Of a stretch of DNA of 64,000 nt, positions 53,731 through 61,455 are shown piece by piece. How positions within the stretch are numbered: position 1 is the first letter of the stretch; each line of letters opens with the position of its first letter. The stretch covers positions 7,962,501 to 8,026,500 of the forward strand of contig NZ_JACHMG010000001.1 of NCBI RefSeq assembly GCF_014204865.1, given 5' to 3'. The stretch comes from Amycolatopsis jiangsuensis. Its GTDB lineage: Bacteria; Actinomycetota; Actinomycetes; Mycobacteriales; Pseudonocardiaceae. The notes below the pieces were generated by a model. That model ran no database searches, was not told the origin of the DNA, and saw nothing but the letters and a program-made list of their open reading frames with translations. Both the position numbers and the translations under genes were made by a program.

Positions 53731-53888
53731 GGAACTAGTTCTGGGACTAGGGCTTTTCCCAACTAGTCCCAGAACCAAAACCCCATGACCTGCAAGTTTC
53801 CCAACTTGGAACTAGTTGGAACTAGTTCTGGGACTAGATGGTTCCACTAGTTTCACCCCCCTTAAAGGGGGTGAAAGTGGGACTAGTC
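53731..53888. repeat. CTAG-rich repeat cluster, candidate prophage replication origin
   Basis: An AT-richer island between two replication genes. The 20-mer GGAACTAGTTCTGGGACTAG occurs at 53731-53750 and 53818-53837; its 13-base part is inverted at 53763-53775; extra copies include GGAACTAGTT (53808), CACTAGTTTC (53845) and GGGACTAGTC (53879). A perfect hairpin TTTCACCCCC / GGGGGTGAAA with loop CTTAAA sits at 53851-53876. CTAG is rare in such genomes. Iterons plus a hairpin beside a primase-helicase suggest an origin. Confidence 0.6.
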
Positions 53889-53922
53889 GGCCGGAACCAA
53901 ACCAAGTAAGGAGTACCTAACA

Positions 53923-55752
53923 ATGGCGCCGAGAGTTGTGGCCGACACCGTGAAGACCGTGCCCGCGCCGAAGCTGCCGACCGTCGCGAGCACGGTCCGC
54001 GTGGTTCCAGATACGACGCCCACCGTCCCGGACACCCGGCCGACCATGCCGCAGCGCGCCGCGGCGCAGCCTGCCTCCGCGGGCCCCGCGCTCAAGCTCC
54101 GCCCGTATCAAGCCGAGGCCATCGACGCGATCAAGGCCGCGTGGACCGCGGGCATCCGGCGCCCGGCCGTCGTGCTGCCGACCGGGGCGGGCAAGACGGT
54201 CGTGTTCTCGGCGCTCGCCGCGATGATGCACGAGCGTGGCGTGAAGACCGTCGTCCTGGCGCACCGGGACGAGCTCGTGCAGCAGGCCGCGGCGAAGCTG
54301 CGCGCCGTCTCGCCGAACCTGCGCATCGGGATCGTGAAGGGCCCGCGCCGCGAGACCGCCGGCGTTGACGTGATCGTGGCGAGCGTGCAGTCCCTGGCGC
54401 GGGAAGAGCGTCGGCTGCAGCTGGCCCGGGCCGGCGTGCGGCTCGTGATCATCGACGAGTGCCACCACGCGGTGGCGAACACCTACATGGCAGTGCTGCG
54501 CGACCTCGGCGCGTTCAGTGACGATCCGCTCGACGGCGCCTACGCCGTCGGCGTCACGGCCACCCTCGGCCGGTCGGACCGTGTCGCGCTGGAGGCCGCC
54601 TGGCAGCAGGTCGTCTACAAGCGCGACATCCTCGACATGATCCGGGACGGGTACCTGGTCAACGCCAAGGGCGTGCGGGTGCGGATCGCCGGTCTGGACC
54701 TGCGCACCGTCAAGCGCAGCCGCGGCGACTTCCAGGACGCCGCACTCGGGCAGGCCATGCACGACTCGCTCGCGCCCGCGGCGATCGCCCGCGCCTACCG
54801 CGAGCACGCGGCGGAGCGCCAGGGGATCGTGTTCACACCGACCGTCGAGATGGCGCACGAGATGGCCGAGACGTTCACCGACGAGGGGTTCCCGGCCGCC
54901 GCGATCGACGGCACCACGCCGACCGAGCAGCGCCGCGAGACGCTCGCGCGGTTCGCGCGCGGCGAGCTGCAGGTGCTCACCAACTGCATGGTGCTGACCG
55001 AGGGATTCGACGCGCCGTGGTGCTCGGCCGTGGTGATCGCGCGGCCGACGAGCTCGGCACCGCTCTACATCCAGATGGCCGGGCGCGGGCTGCGTCCGCA
55101 TCCGGGCAAGCGCGACGCGGTGATCCTCGACGTGGTCGGCGTGACCGGGAAGCACAAGCTCGCGTCCATTGCGGACCTGGCGGGCGCTGAGCGCGTCGAG
55201 AAGCTCCCAGACGACCTCGCCGAGTATGACGAGACCCTGGACCTGCTCGGGATCGCTGAGGAGGCGAACGCAGGCGGGGGAGCGTGGCAGGAGCCCGGCG
55301 CCGACGGCCCGCTCACGAGCGAGATCGTCGACCTGTTCGGCATGCGCCGAAAGACCTGGCTGCAGACGGCGCGCGGCGTGTGGTTCCTCTCGGCCGGCGA
55401 GGCGCTCGTATTCCTTGCGCCCGACGCCGAGCCGGGTCACTACCAGGTGGCGCGCTGCCCGGCGCGCGAGCAGGGCGGCGAGTTCCTGCGCTCGGGCCTT
55501 GACCTCGACGCGTCGATGCAGCTCGGCGAGCAGTACGCCGAGGAGGGCACGAAGGCGCTCACGAGCAAGGGCGCGTCGTGGCGCAAGCTTGCGCCGTCGC
55601 AAGGCCAGCTCAACGCCGCCGAGCGGATGGGGATCGCGACCGACGGCATGAGCCGGGGCGACCTGTCCGATGCCATGTCCGTCGTCATGGCGTCCCAGCG
55701 CATCGATCCCATGCCGTGCGTCGCGACGGTCAGCGAAGGGGGCTACTGGTGA
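53923..55752 (+). CDS. DEAD/DEAH-box helicase
   Basis: 609 residues from ATG 53923 (GTAAGGAGTACCTAACA upstream). A flexible 55-residue N-terminus, then SF2 motifs: LRPYQAEAIDAIKAAW (Q-like), VVLPTGAGKTVVFSALAA (I), IIDECHHAVANTYM (II), GVTATLGRSD (III), MVLTEGFDAPWCSAVVIARP and QMAGRGLRPHPGKRDAVILD (V, VI). The C-terminal ~170 residues, with WLQTARGVWFLSAGEALVFL, are an extra domain common to phage helicases. It probably acts in phage replication or recombination. Confidence 0.9.
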   Translation: MAPRVVADTVKTVPAPKLPTVASTVRVVPDTTPTVPDTRPTMPQRAAAQPASAGPALKLRPYQAEAIDAIKAAWTAGIRRPAVVLPTGAGKTVVFSALAAMMHERGVKTVVLAHRDELVQQAAAKLRAVSPNLRIGIVKGPRRETAGVDVIVASVQSLAREERRLQLARAGVRLVIIDECHHAVANTYMAVLRDLGAFSDDPLDGAYAVGVTATLGRSDRVALEAAWQQVVYKRDILDMIRDGYLVNAKGVRVRIAGLDLRTVKRSRGDFQDAALGQAMHDSLAPAAIARAYREHAAERQGIVFTPTVEMAHEMAETFTDEGFPAAAIDGTTPTEQRRETLARFARGELQVLTNCMVLTEGFDAPWCSAVVIARPTSSAPLYIQMAGRGLRPHPGKRDAVILDVVGVTGKHKLASIADLAGAERVEKLPDDLAEYDETLDLLGIAEEANAGGGAWQEPGADGPLTSEIVDLFGMRRKTWLQTARGVWFLSAGEALVFLAPDAEPGHYQVARCPAREQGGEFLRSGLDLDASMQLGEQYAEEGTKALTSKGASWRKLAPSQGQLNAAERMGIATDGMSRGDLSDAMSVVMASQRIDPMPCVATVSEGGYW

Positions 55753-55827
55753 ACGCCGATCCCGTGGCCCGCACCACCGTCCAAGTCATCACGAAGAACG
55801 TTGCACCTCTGGAAAGGAAAGAAGATC

Positions 55828-56085
55828 ATGACCGTCGCTGACGAAGCTGCCCAGCTCAACACCATCTCGCAGGACATGCCGCTTCACGCGCAGCAGTCCG
55901 TCACTGCCGAGCTTGAGCAACTCGGCCCGCACGTCGCGCAGCTGCTCGGCCACGACCACCCCGGGAATCAGCGCATTCAGGAACTGATCAACAACGCGAT
56001 GCGACTGTCAGGCGACACCTTCCAGGCGCTCGAGCTCCTCGGGCAGGCCTGCCGCGAGGTCGCCCAGAGCCTGCAGAGGGGCTGA
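55828..56085 (+). CDS. Small acidic helical prophage protein
   Basis: 85 residues from ATG 55828 with GGAAAGGAAAGAAG upstream. Predicted all-helical (QSVTAELEQLGPHVAQLLGH, LINNAMRLSGDTFQALELLG). Function unknown. The 93-nt frame just before it (55749-55841) overlaps it and is not called. Confidence 0.6.
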   Translation: MTVADEAAQLNTISQDMPLHAQQSVTAELEQLGPHVAQLLGHDHPGNQRIQELINNAMRLSGDTFQALELLGQACREVAQSLQRG

Positions 56086-56265
56086 ACGCGCCTGACGACC
56101 GCCGCACCCCCGAGGAGATCCTCACCGACCTCGTCACGGACGACCAGCCACCGGCTGACCTCGTCGACAAGGTGAAGCGCCAGATCCCCCGGGAGCCGAA
56201 GTGATCCAGACTTGCTCGCTCCCGATCCGGCCCGGCACCGCGCGAGCGCTCGGCCTGCGCGCGCG

Positions 56266-56421
56266 GTGCCGCGGCCCGTCGCGATCCTGCGATGCGACCA
56301 TGAGCTGTCCGACGCCGAGCGCGAGGAGCTGGCGCGGCAGTTCGCCAAAGCACGCGCGAACCCGCGATTGGTCGTGCTGACCAGCAACCCCGACGGACGC
56401 ACGGTCACGCCGCGGCGCTGA
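56266..56421 (+). CDS. Small prophage protein
   Basis: 51 residues from GTG 56266; a longer start upstream is possible. VAILRCDHELSDAEREELAR, then NPRLVVLTSNPDGRTVTP. Similar short proteins occur in actinomycete mobile elements. Between 56086 and 56265 a frame ending at 56204 (peptide RTPEEILTDLVTDDQPPADL) has no clear start and is only a possibility. Confidence 0.45.
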   Translation: MPRPVAILRCDHELSDAEREELARQFAKARANPRLVVLTSNPDGRTVTPRR

Positions 56422-56498
56422 GACCTGCCCTACATCCGCAGTGCGATCCGGCAGTGCCTGTGGCCCTTTTCGGCCCACCGATGCCCCGATGCGAGAGG

Positions 56499-56699
56499 AT
56501 GACCGCCGTGGATGACCTAATCGCGGAGATCCGCTACATGCTGCGGCACCCGATCCGCGCGAACGCGGCCACGTGCCGCGCGGTGGCCGATACCGAGCTC
56601 GGCGCCGCGCTCGCGTACCTCGTCCAGCACCCGATGCGTTCGCTTCGGGAGACGTTCACGCCGATCTTCGACGACATCGCGAGGGGAATGGGCCGGTGA
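56499..56699 (+). CDS. Small prophage protein, perhaps N-terminal part of the interrupted gene
   Basis: 66 residues from ATG 56499 (GTG 56508 has better Shine-Dalgarno spacing). MTAVDDLIAEIRYMLRHPIR and SLRETFTPIFDDIARGMG. The next frame continues GDAFEAGVAEHIARHDPARV without its own start, so both may be one gene broken by a frameshift near 56690. Confidence 0.45.
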   Translation: MTAVDDLIAEIRYMLRHPIRANAATCRAVADTELGAALAYLVQHPMRSLRETFTPIFDDIARGMGR

Positions 56700-56783
56700 T
56701 GCGTTTGAGGCTGGCGTAGCCGAGCACATCGCCCGCCACGATCCAGCCCGCGTGCTCGCCGAGGTCGCCGCCAAACGGCGGAT
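56680..56783 (+). pseudogene. DUF6221-like gene, 5' fragment cut by IS21 insertion
   Basis: In-frame peptide GDAFEAGVAEHIARHDPARV then LAEVAAKRRI, resembling the conserved AEHIARHDPARVL...AKRRIV segment of DUF6221 actinophage proteins. It lacks a start codon in this frame and is cut at 56783 by the IS element; the continuation is at 60547-60665. Confidence 0.6.
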
Positions 56784-56863
56784 TGTTTCTACCGGTAGTT
56801 CTTGGCTCCACTGCTCCGGGTAGTTCTGGCCCCGTTGTGGATTTTCCGGCGAGTTTTGGCCCC
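56784..56863. repeat. Left IS21 terminus with three internal repeats
   Basis: Copies: CCGGTAGTTCTTGGCTCCA, CCGGGTAGTTCTGGCCCC, CCGGCGAGTTTTGGCCCCA. They are probably IstA binding sites; mirrored copies lie near the right end. Confidence 0.85.
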
Positions 56864-56976
56864 ACCTTGTCTGATGTGGACACGCCCACGATGGTGTGAA
56901 GGGGCGCGGGTCACCCGGTCGGAGCGGCAACGATGGGCGGCCTTACCCACTTGCTCGGTCGTGTCGGAGGCCTGAG

Positions 56977-58674
56977 TTGTCCTTGTCGCGCGTGGAGTTG
57001 TTCGCACGCATTCGTCGTGATCGCCGGTTGGATCCGGACGTGTCGGTCCGCACGCTCGCCGAGCGGTACCGGGTGCACCGCCGCGCGGTGCGGGAGGCGC
57101 TGGAGAGCGCGGTGCCGAAGGAGCGCAAGAAGCCACCGCCGCGGCGGTCGGTGCTGGAACCGGCTCACGGCTGGATCGACGAGATGCTGCGCGAGGATCT
57201 GGCCGCGCCGCGCAAGCAGAAGCACACGACGATCCGGATCTACCGGCGGTTGATCAGCGAGTACGGCTTCGACCAGGCGGGCAAGACGGTGGTCTATGAG
57301 TATGTCGCGCGCCGGCGCCCGGAGATCATCGCCGAGGCCAAGGCCGGGCACGCCCATCTCGAGGGCATGGTCCCGCAGCAGCACCAGCCGGGCGAGGAAG
57401 CCGAGGTCGACTTCGCCGACGTCTGGGTGCGGATCAACGGCGAGGCCACCCGCTGCCACCTGTTCACGCTGCGGTTGTCGTATTCAGGCAAGGCGATTCA
57501 CCGGGTCTTCAAATCCGAGGCGTTGGAAGCGTTCATGCAGGGCCACGTCGAGGCCTTCGCCGCGCTGGGCGGGGTCCCGACCCGCCACATCCGCTACGAC
57601 AACCTCAAGCCCGCCGTCTCACGGGTCTGCTTCGGCAGGGAACGGGTCGAATCCGAGCGGTGGGCCCAATTCCGCTCCTTCTACGGGTTCGACGCGTTCT
57701 ACTGCATTCCCGGGCAGGAAGGCGCCCACGAGAAGGGCGGAGTCGAGCAGGAAGGCGGCCGGTTCCGCCGCAACCACCTGGTCCCGGTGCTCGACGTCGC
57801 CAGTCTCGACGAGCTGAACGAGCGCTGCGCGCGGATTGACCTGGACGAGGAGGACCGGGTCATCCACGGCCAGCGGGTCACCGTCGGGTTCAAGTTCCGC
57901 GAGGAGGTCGACCTGTTCGCGCCGTTGCCCGTCGACGACTATGACTGCGGCGCGGTGTTCACCCCGAAAGTCGGCAGGGATTCGAGGATTACCGTCCGGC
58001 AGTGTCTCTACTCGGTTCCGGCGCGGTTCATCGGCCGCCGGGTGCGGGTGTCGTTGCGCGCCAACGACCTGCTGGTCTTTGACCGCGGCAAGCTCATCGC
58101 CCGGCACCCGAGGATGACCCAGCGCGGCGCCTCCCACGACAACCTTGACCATTACCTGGAGATCTTGCTGGGCAAGCCGGGCGCGCTGCCCGGGTCGACC
58201 GCGCTGGCCACCGCGCGGGCGGAAGGCATGTTCACCACTGTTCATGACGCGTTCTGGAACGCCGCGCGCGAAGCTCACGGCGACCGCGACGGCACCCGGC
58301 TGCTGATCCAGGTCCTGCTGCTGCACCGGCAGCTCGCGGCCGAGTTCGTGATCGCCGGGATCACCACGGCCCTGGACGTCGGCGGGACCAGCCCGGACCT
58401 GGTCGCGGTCGAGGCCCGCAAGGCCGAGAAGGCCCACCGCGACACCCAGCCGCTGCTCGATGACGCCGACTGCGCCGAGCTGGGCATCGAGACCATCGTC
58501 ATGCCCGCGATCACCGACGACACGCCGGATCCGCGCATCCGCGTCACACCGGCCGGCGGCGCCGACGTGATCACCCTGCACCCGCGGGTCCCGGCCCTGA
58601 CCGAACGCCCGCTTCCACCGCTGGACATCTACGACCAGCTGCTCACCCGACGCCGGAAAGGCACCAGCGCATGA
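56977..58674 (+). CDS. istA: IS21 transposase IstA
   Basis: 565 residues from TTG 56977 (GGAGG 6 nt upstream). N-terminal HTH: LSLSRVELFARIRRDRRLDP, LAERYRVHRRAVREALE. DDE integrase core: PGEEAEVDFADVWVRING (first Asp), IRYDNLKPAVSRV (second Asp), AHEKGGVEQEGGRFRRNHLV (Glu). C-terminal beta-barrel follows. Its stop overlaps istB by 4 bp. Apparently intact. Confidence 0.95.
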   Translation: MSLSRVELFARIRRDRRLDPDVSVRTLAERYRVHRRAVREALESAVPKERKKPPPRRSVLEPAHGWIDEMLREDLAAPRKQKHTTIRIYRRLISEYGFDQAGKTVVYEYVARRRPEIIAEAKAGHAHLEGMVPQQHQPGEEAEVDFADVWVRINGEATRCHLFTLRLSYSGKAIHRVFKSEALEAFMQGHVEAFAALGGVPTRHIRYDNLKPAVSRVCFGRERVESERWAQFRSFYGFDAFYCIPGQEGAHEKGGVEQEGGRFRRNHLVPVLDVASLDELNERCARIDLDEEDRVIHGQRVTVGFKFREEVDLFAPLPVDDYDCGAVFTPKVGRDSRITVRQCLYSVPARFIGRRVRVSLRANDLLVFDRGKLIARHPRMTQRGASHDNLDHYLEILLGKPGALPGSTALATARAEGMFTTVHDAFWNAAREAHGDRDGTRLLIQVLLLHRQLAAEFVIAGITTALDVGGTSPDLVAVEARKAEKAHRDTQPLLDDADCAELGIETIVMPAITDDTPDPRIRVTPAGGADVITLHPRVPALTERPLPPLDIYDQLLTRRRKGTSA

Positions 58675-59486
58675 CTACCGCCCCCGCCGAACGCAAAACC
58701 CTGCCCGGCATGGACAGCCTCGACACCCTGATCGACCAGGCCTGCCGCAGCCTGGCGATGCCGACGATCCGTGAACGCTTCAGCGAGATCGCCGAGTCCT
58801 CGCTGCGCGAGCAGGCCTCCTACAAGACGTTCCTGCTCGAGCTGCTCGAAGCCGAGGTCGAGCATCGCGACGAACGCCGCCGCACCCGGCTGGTCCGCGA
58901 GGCGAAGTTCCGGCGCCCCAAGCGCATCGAGGACTTCGACTTCGCGATCAACCCGAACATCTCCCAGGAGGTGGTCAACACCCTCACCGAGCCCGGCTGG
59001 GTCGCGTCCGGGCAGCCGCTCTGCCTCATTGGCGACTCGGGCACCGGCAAGACTCACCTGCTCATCGGGATCGGCACCGCGATCGCCGAATCGGGCCTGA
59101 AGGTCCGCTACACGACCACGGCGAACCTGGTCAACGAGCTGTCCGAAGCCGCGGGCGACAAGCAGCTGACCCGCGTCTATGCCCGCTACGACAAGGTCGA
59201 CCTGCTCTGCTTGGACGAGTTCGGCTACATGGAACTGGACAAGGTCGGCGCGAAACTGTTGTTCCAGCTGTTCACCGACCGTGAGGAACGCCGCGCGATT
59301 GCCATCGCGACCAACGCCCCGTTTTCAGAATGGCCGAAGACCTTCACCGACCAGCGGCTCTGCCGCGCGGTGATCGACCGGATGACGTTCAACGGCACCA
59401 TCATCGAGACCGGCAGCGAGTCCTACCGCGCCCAGAGCACGCAAGCCCGCCTGCTCGAACAAGCTGCCCAGCTCACCGGCGACTGA
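58671..59486 (+). CDS. istB: IS21 helper ATPase IstB
   Basis: 271-residue DnaC-like AAA+ ATPase, target selector and activator of IstA. N-terminal helices (FSEIAESSLREQASYKTFLL), Walker A LIGDSGTGKTHLLIGIGTAI, Walker B LLCLDEFGYMELDK, sensor IAIATNAPFSEWPKTF. Intact length. Confidence 0.95.
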   Translation: MTTAPAERKTLPGMDSLDTLIDQACRSLAMPTIRERFSEIAESSLREQASYKTFLLELLEAEVEHRDERRRTRLVREAKFRRPKRIEDFDFAINPNISQEVVNTLTEPGWVASGQPLCLIGDSGTGKTHLLIGIGTAIAESGLKVRYTTTANLVNELSEAAGDKQLTRVYARYDKVDLLCLDEFGYMELDKVGAKLLFQLFTDREERRAIAIATNAPFSEWPKTFTDQRLCRAVIDRMTFNGTIIETGSESYRAQSTQARLLEQAAQLTGD

Positions 59487-59524
59487 CCATCCGAATCTGG
59501 ATCCATGAGGTCTGACCAGGCAGA

Positions 59525-60226
59525 ATGATGCAGGTGACCGATACCGCCGAATCCTCGACGAGCACCACGCCGCCGGCGCTGGTTCAGATCGTGGCCGGAC
59601 GGCCGCACCCGATCGGCAGCTTCCGGTTCTTCTTCGCCGACCAGCGCTGGGAGTGGTCCGACGAAGTGGCCGCGTTGCACGGCTACGCGCCCGGCACCGT
59701 GGAGCCCACTACGGACTTGCTGCTGTCGCACAAGCATCCGGAGGACCGTGACGCCGTCGCCGGGACATTGGCCGCGGCGGTTCGGGACGGAACGGCGTTC
59801 TGCAGTCGTCACCGCATCATCGACACCGCCGGCGCCGAGCATCACGTGCTGGTCGTCGGCGACCGGCTCTACAACTCCACCGGCGCCACCATCGGCGCGA
59901 CCGGCTACTACATCGACCTCGACGGCGGTCTGGCCGACCTGCGCAAGCAGGTCCTCGACGAAACCGTCCCGGAATTAGTCGGGGCCCGCGCCAAGATCGA
60001 GCAGGCCAAAGGCGCGCTCATGCTCGTCTACGGCATCACCGCCGACCAGGCATTCGCCGTGCTGCAATGGCGCTCGCAGGAAACCAACACCAAGCTGCGG
60101 GTTCTGGCCGAAAAGCTCGCCGCGGCCTTGACCGCCCTCGGCGGCGGCCCGCTGCAGCAGCGCACCCAGTTCGACCACCTGCTGCTGACCATTCACCAGC
60201 ACCCCGACCAATCGGTCACCGCATAG
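59525..60226 (+). CDS. PAS-ANTAR RNA-binding antiterminator carried by the IS
   Basis: 233 residues from ATG 59525. PAS_3-like domain (residues ~25-135; HPIGSFRFFFADQRWEWSDE, LLLSHKHPEDRDAVAGTLAA, GATGYYIDLDGGLADLRKQV). ANTAR domain (~150-210): RAKIEQAKGALMLVYGITAD, QAFAVLQWRSQETNTKLRVL. ANTAR proteins bind tandem hexaloop stem-loops in nascent RNA and prevent termination. The gene lies inside the IS repeats, 39 bp after istB, so it moves with the element. A GGCCCT/AGGGCC hairpin (60282-60301) follows. Confidence 0.87.
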   Translation: MMQVTDTAESSTSTTPPALVQIVAGRPHPIGSFRFFFADQRWEWSDEVAALHGYAPGTVEPTTDLLLSHKHPEDRDAVAGTLAAAVRDGTAFCSRHRIIDTAGAEHHVLVVGDRLYNSTGATIGATGYYIDLDGGLADLRKQVLDETVPELVGARAKIEQAKGALMLVYGITADQAFAVLQWRSQETNTKLRVLAEKLAAALTALGGGPLQQRTQFDHLLLTIHQHPDQSVTA

Positions 60227-60369
60227 CGGCTTCCTGCCACCGCCACACAGACCCCGACCTCACGAAGATCGCGGCGCCGAGGGCCCTGAAACGAAAGGGC
60301 CGGCTGCCCACGGCGATCTGCCCTGTCGGGGGCAGGGTCCGTGAGCACCCGGCCCGCACAACCTAAACC

Positions 60370-60546
60370 CGCCGCCGTCGCGCCACCGAGATGGACGCGG
60401 CCCCACTCCAAACTTTCACCCAACCAGGGTGGAGCCAAAACTCCCCGGAAACCCGGAAGGACCCTCACCCGCGACTCAACCCGTCACGGCACTGCTGGGG
60501 CCAAAACTTGCCGGAAAAGTGGGGCCAGAACTAGGCGGCAAAGACA
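60370..60546. repeat. Right IS21 terminus with three internal repeats
   Basis: Inverted copies GGAGCCAAAACTCCCCGG (about 60431), GGGGCCAAAACTTGCCGG (about 60497) and GGGGCCAGAACTAGGCGG (about 60521), mirroring the left end. The last base is 60546, before the duplicated GGCGGAT. Confidence 0.82.
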
Positions 60547-60665
60547 GGCGGATCGTCCGCGAGTGCGGCAAGGAAGTCGAGAGTATTTGCAAGTATCTAG
60601 GGCAACGGATTGACGGACCCGGCGCGGCTCAACAGCTGACACGCCAACCAGGTGCGCGCGCGTAA
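60547..60665 (+). pseudogene. DUF6221-like gene, 3' fragment after the IS
   Basis: Removing the IS and one GGCGGAT joins AEVAAKRRI to VRECGKEVESICKYLGQRID and a TAA at 60663. The restored frame confirms the insertion point. Confidence 0.7.
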
Positions 60666-60689
60666 CCGGTCAAATGAGATGACCGGTTA
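60663..60689. promoter_or_regulatory. Perfect inverted repeat at the end of the interrupted gene
   Basis: TAACCGGTCA (60663-60672) and TGACCGGTTA (60680-60689), 7-nt spacer; a third ACCGGT occurs at 60701. It could be a terminator of the early operon or an operator for the late (packaging) genes. Confidence 0.5.
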
Positions 60690-60724
60690 TCCTGATAGCA
60701 ACCGGTGACGAGTAGGGGGTGCAG

Positions 60725-61006
60725 GTGGACAGGCGCTACGGCACCACGACAGGCCAGGGCTACGGCACCCAGCACCAGGCACTGCGCCGGGCGTGGGCAC
60801 CGAAGGTCGCAGCAGGCGCCGCGTCGTGTGCACGCTGCGGCCGCACCATCGAGACCGGCACGCCGTGGGATCTCGGCCACCGCGACGGCACCGGCAAGCG
60901 CGAGTACTCCGGCCCCGAGCATCGGTCGTGTAACCGGCAGGCAGGTGCGCAGCTGCGCAACCTGCGCGCTCTCGACCCGGCACCCGCACCGATGACGGCG
61001 TGGTGA
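60725..61006 (+). CDS. HNH endonuclease of packaging module
   Basis: 93 residues from GTG 60725 (AGGGGG 5 nt upstream; GTG 60719 alternative). CARCGRTIETGTPWDLGHRD, then EYSGPEHRSCNRQAGAQL: HNH fold with Zn Cys pairs. HNH proteins next to terminase are required for cos cleavage in HK97-type phages. Confidence 0.82.
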   Translation: MDRRYGTTTGQGYGTQHQALRRAWAPKVAAGAASCARCGRTIETGTPWDLGHRDGTGKREYSGPEHRSCNRQAGAQLRNLRALDPAPAPMTAW

Positions 61007-61083
61007 TCAGTGATGATCATGAGTGACGAGCAGATGATCACCGGCCGCCGTTTTTTTGGTGATCATGGTCGCCGGGTGATCCA
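61004..61083. promoter_or_regulatory. TGATCA cluster before terminase, candidate cos/packaging site
   Basis: TGATCA at 61004, 61014, 61035 and 61060 and a related GGTGATCC at 61075. ATGATCACC (61034-61042) and GGTGATCAT (61058-61066) form a perfect inverted repeat around a loop with T7. It sits between HNH and TerS, where cos sites usually lie. Confidence 0.5.
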
Positions 61084-61128
61084 CGTCCCTGTCAAAGTCT
61101 CTCTCCCCGCGGCTTCCGGGACCGCGCG

Positions 61129-61455
61129 ATGAGCCCGGCCAAGCGCTTGCCGCTGCCGTCGGACGTGCTCGGCGCGACCCGCACGGCGCTGCGCGAGCTG
61201 GAGGTCGACGACGAGGACCGCGCCGCGGTCGCGCTCGCGATTCGGCTTGCGTCGGCGATCGACAACGAGGACAGGTCGGGGCACGTGCTGGCCGAGCTGG
61301 CGGGCAAGCTGCTCGCCGTTCTCGTCGAGCTCGGTGCGACGCCGGCCGCCCGCAAGGCCGTGCTGCCGAAGGGCGGTCCCGTCGAGCGCACCCCGCAGCA
61401 GCGGGCGAAGGATGAGCTGAAGGAACGCCGCGCGGCGAGGGCCGGTGCGCCATGA
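61129..61455 (+). CDS. Terminase small subunit
   Basis: 108 residues from ATG 61129. Helical and acidic (LGATRTALRELEVDDEDRAA, LASAIDNEDRSGHVLAELAG) with a basic tail (DELKERRAARAG). Identified mainly by position before TerL and the actinophage TerS look. Overlaps TerL by 4 bp. Confidence 0.7.
   Translation: MSPAKRLPLPSDVLGATRTALRELEVDDEDRAAVALAIRLASAIDNEDRSGHVLAELAGKLLAVLVELGATPAARKAVLPKGGPVERTPQQRAKDELKERRAARAGAP

Larger units (their letters stand above)
56784..60546. mobile_element. IS21-family element with PAS-ANTAR passenger gene
   Basis: 3,763 bp. The left end TGTTTCTACCGGTAGTTC (56784) and the right end, read inward as TGTCTTTGCCGCCTAGTTC (60546), are imperfect inverted repeats. GGCGGAT is duplicated at 56777-56783 and 60547-60553. 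Each end holds three internal copies of a transposase-site-like motif (GTTCTTGGCTCCA, GTTCTGGCCCC, GTTTTGGCCCCA on the left; GGAGCCAAAACT, GGGGCCAAAACT, GGGGCCAGAACT on the right), typical of IS21. It carries istA, istB and one extra gene. Confidence 0.92.

Noticed and set aside
53851..53876. Hairpin as a simple terminator of the primase gene
   Set aside because: It is embedded in iteron repeats 150 bp after the stop, and the same-strand helicase gene follows closely; an origin or regulatory role fits better, though termination cannot be excluded.
55749..55841. 30-codon frame after the helicase gene
   Set aside because: It overlaps the better-supported gene at 55828 and has no conserved-looking sequence.
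59525..60226. PAS-ANTAR gene as a prophage gene flanking the IS
   Set aside because: The target duplication and terminal repeats lie beyond it, so it is inside the IS.
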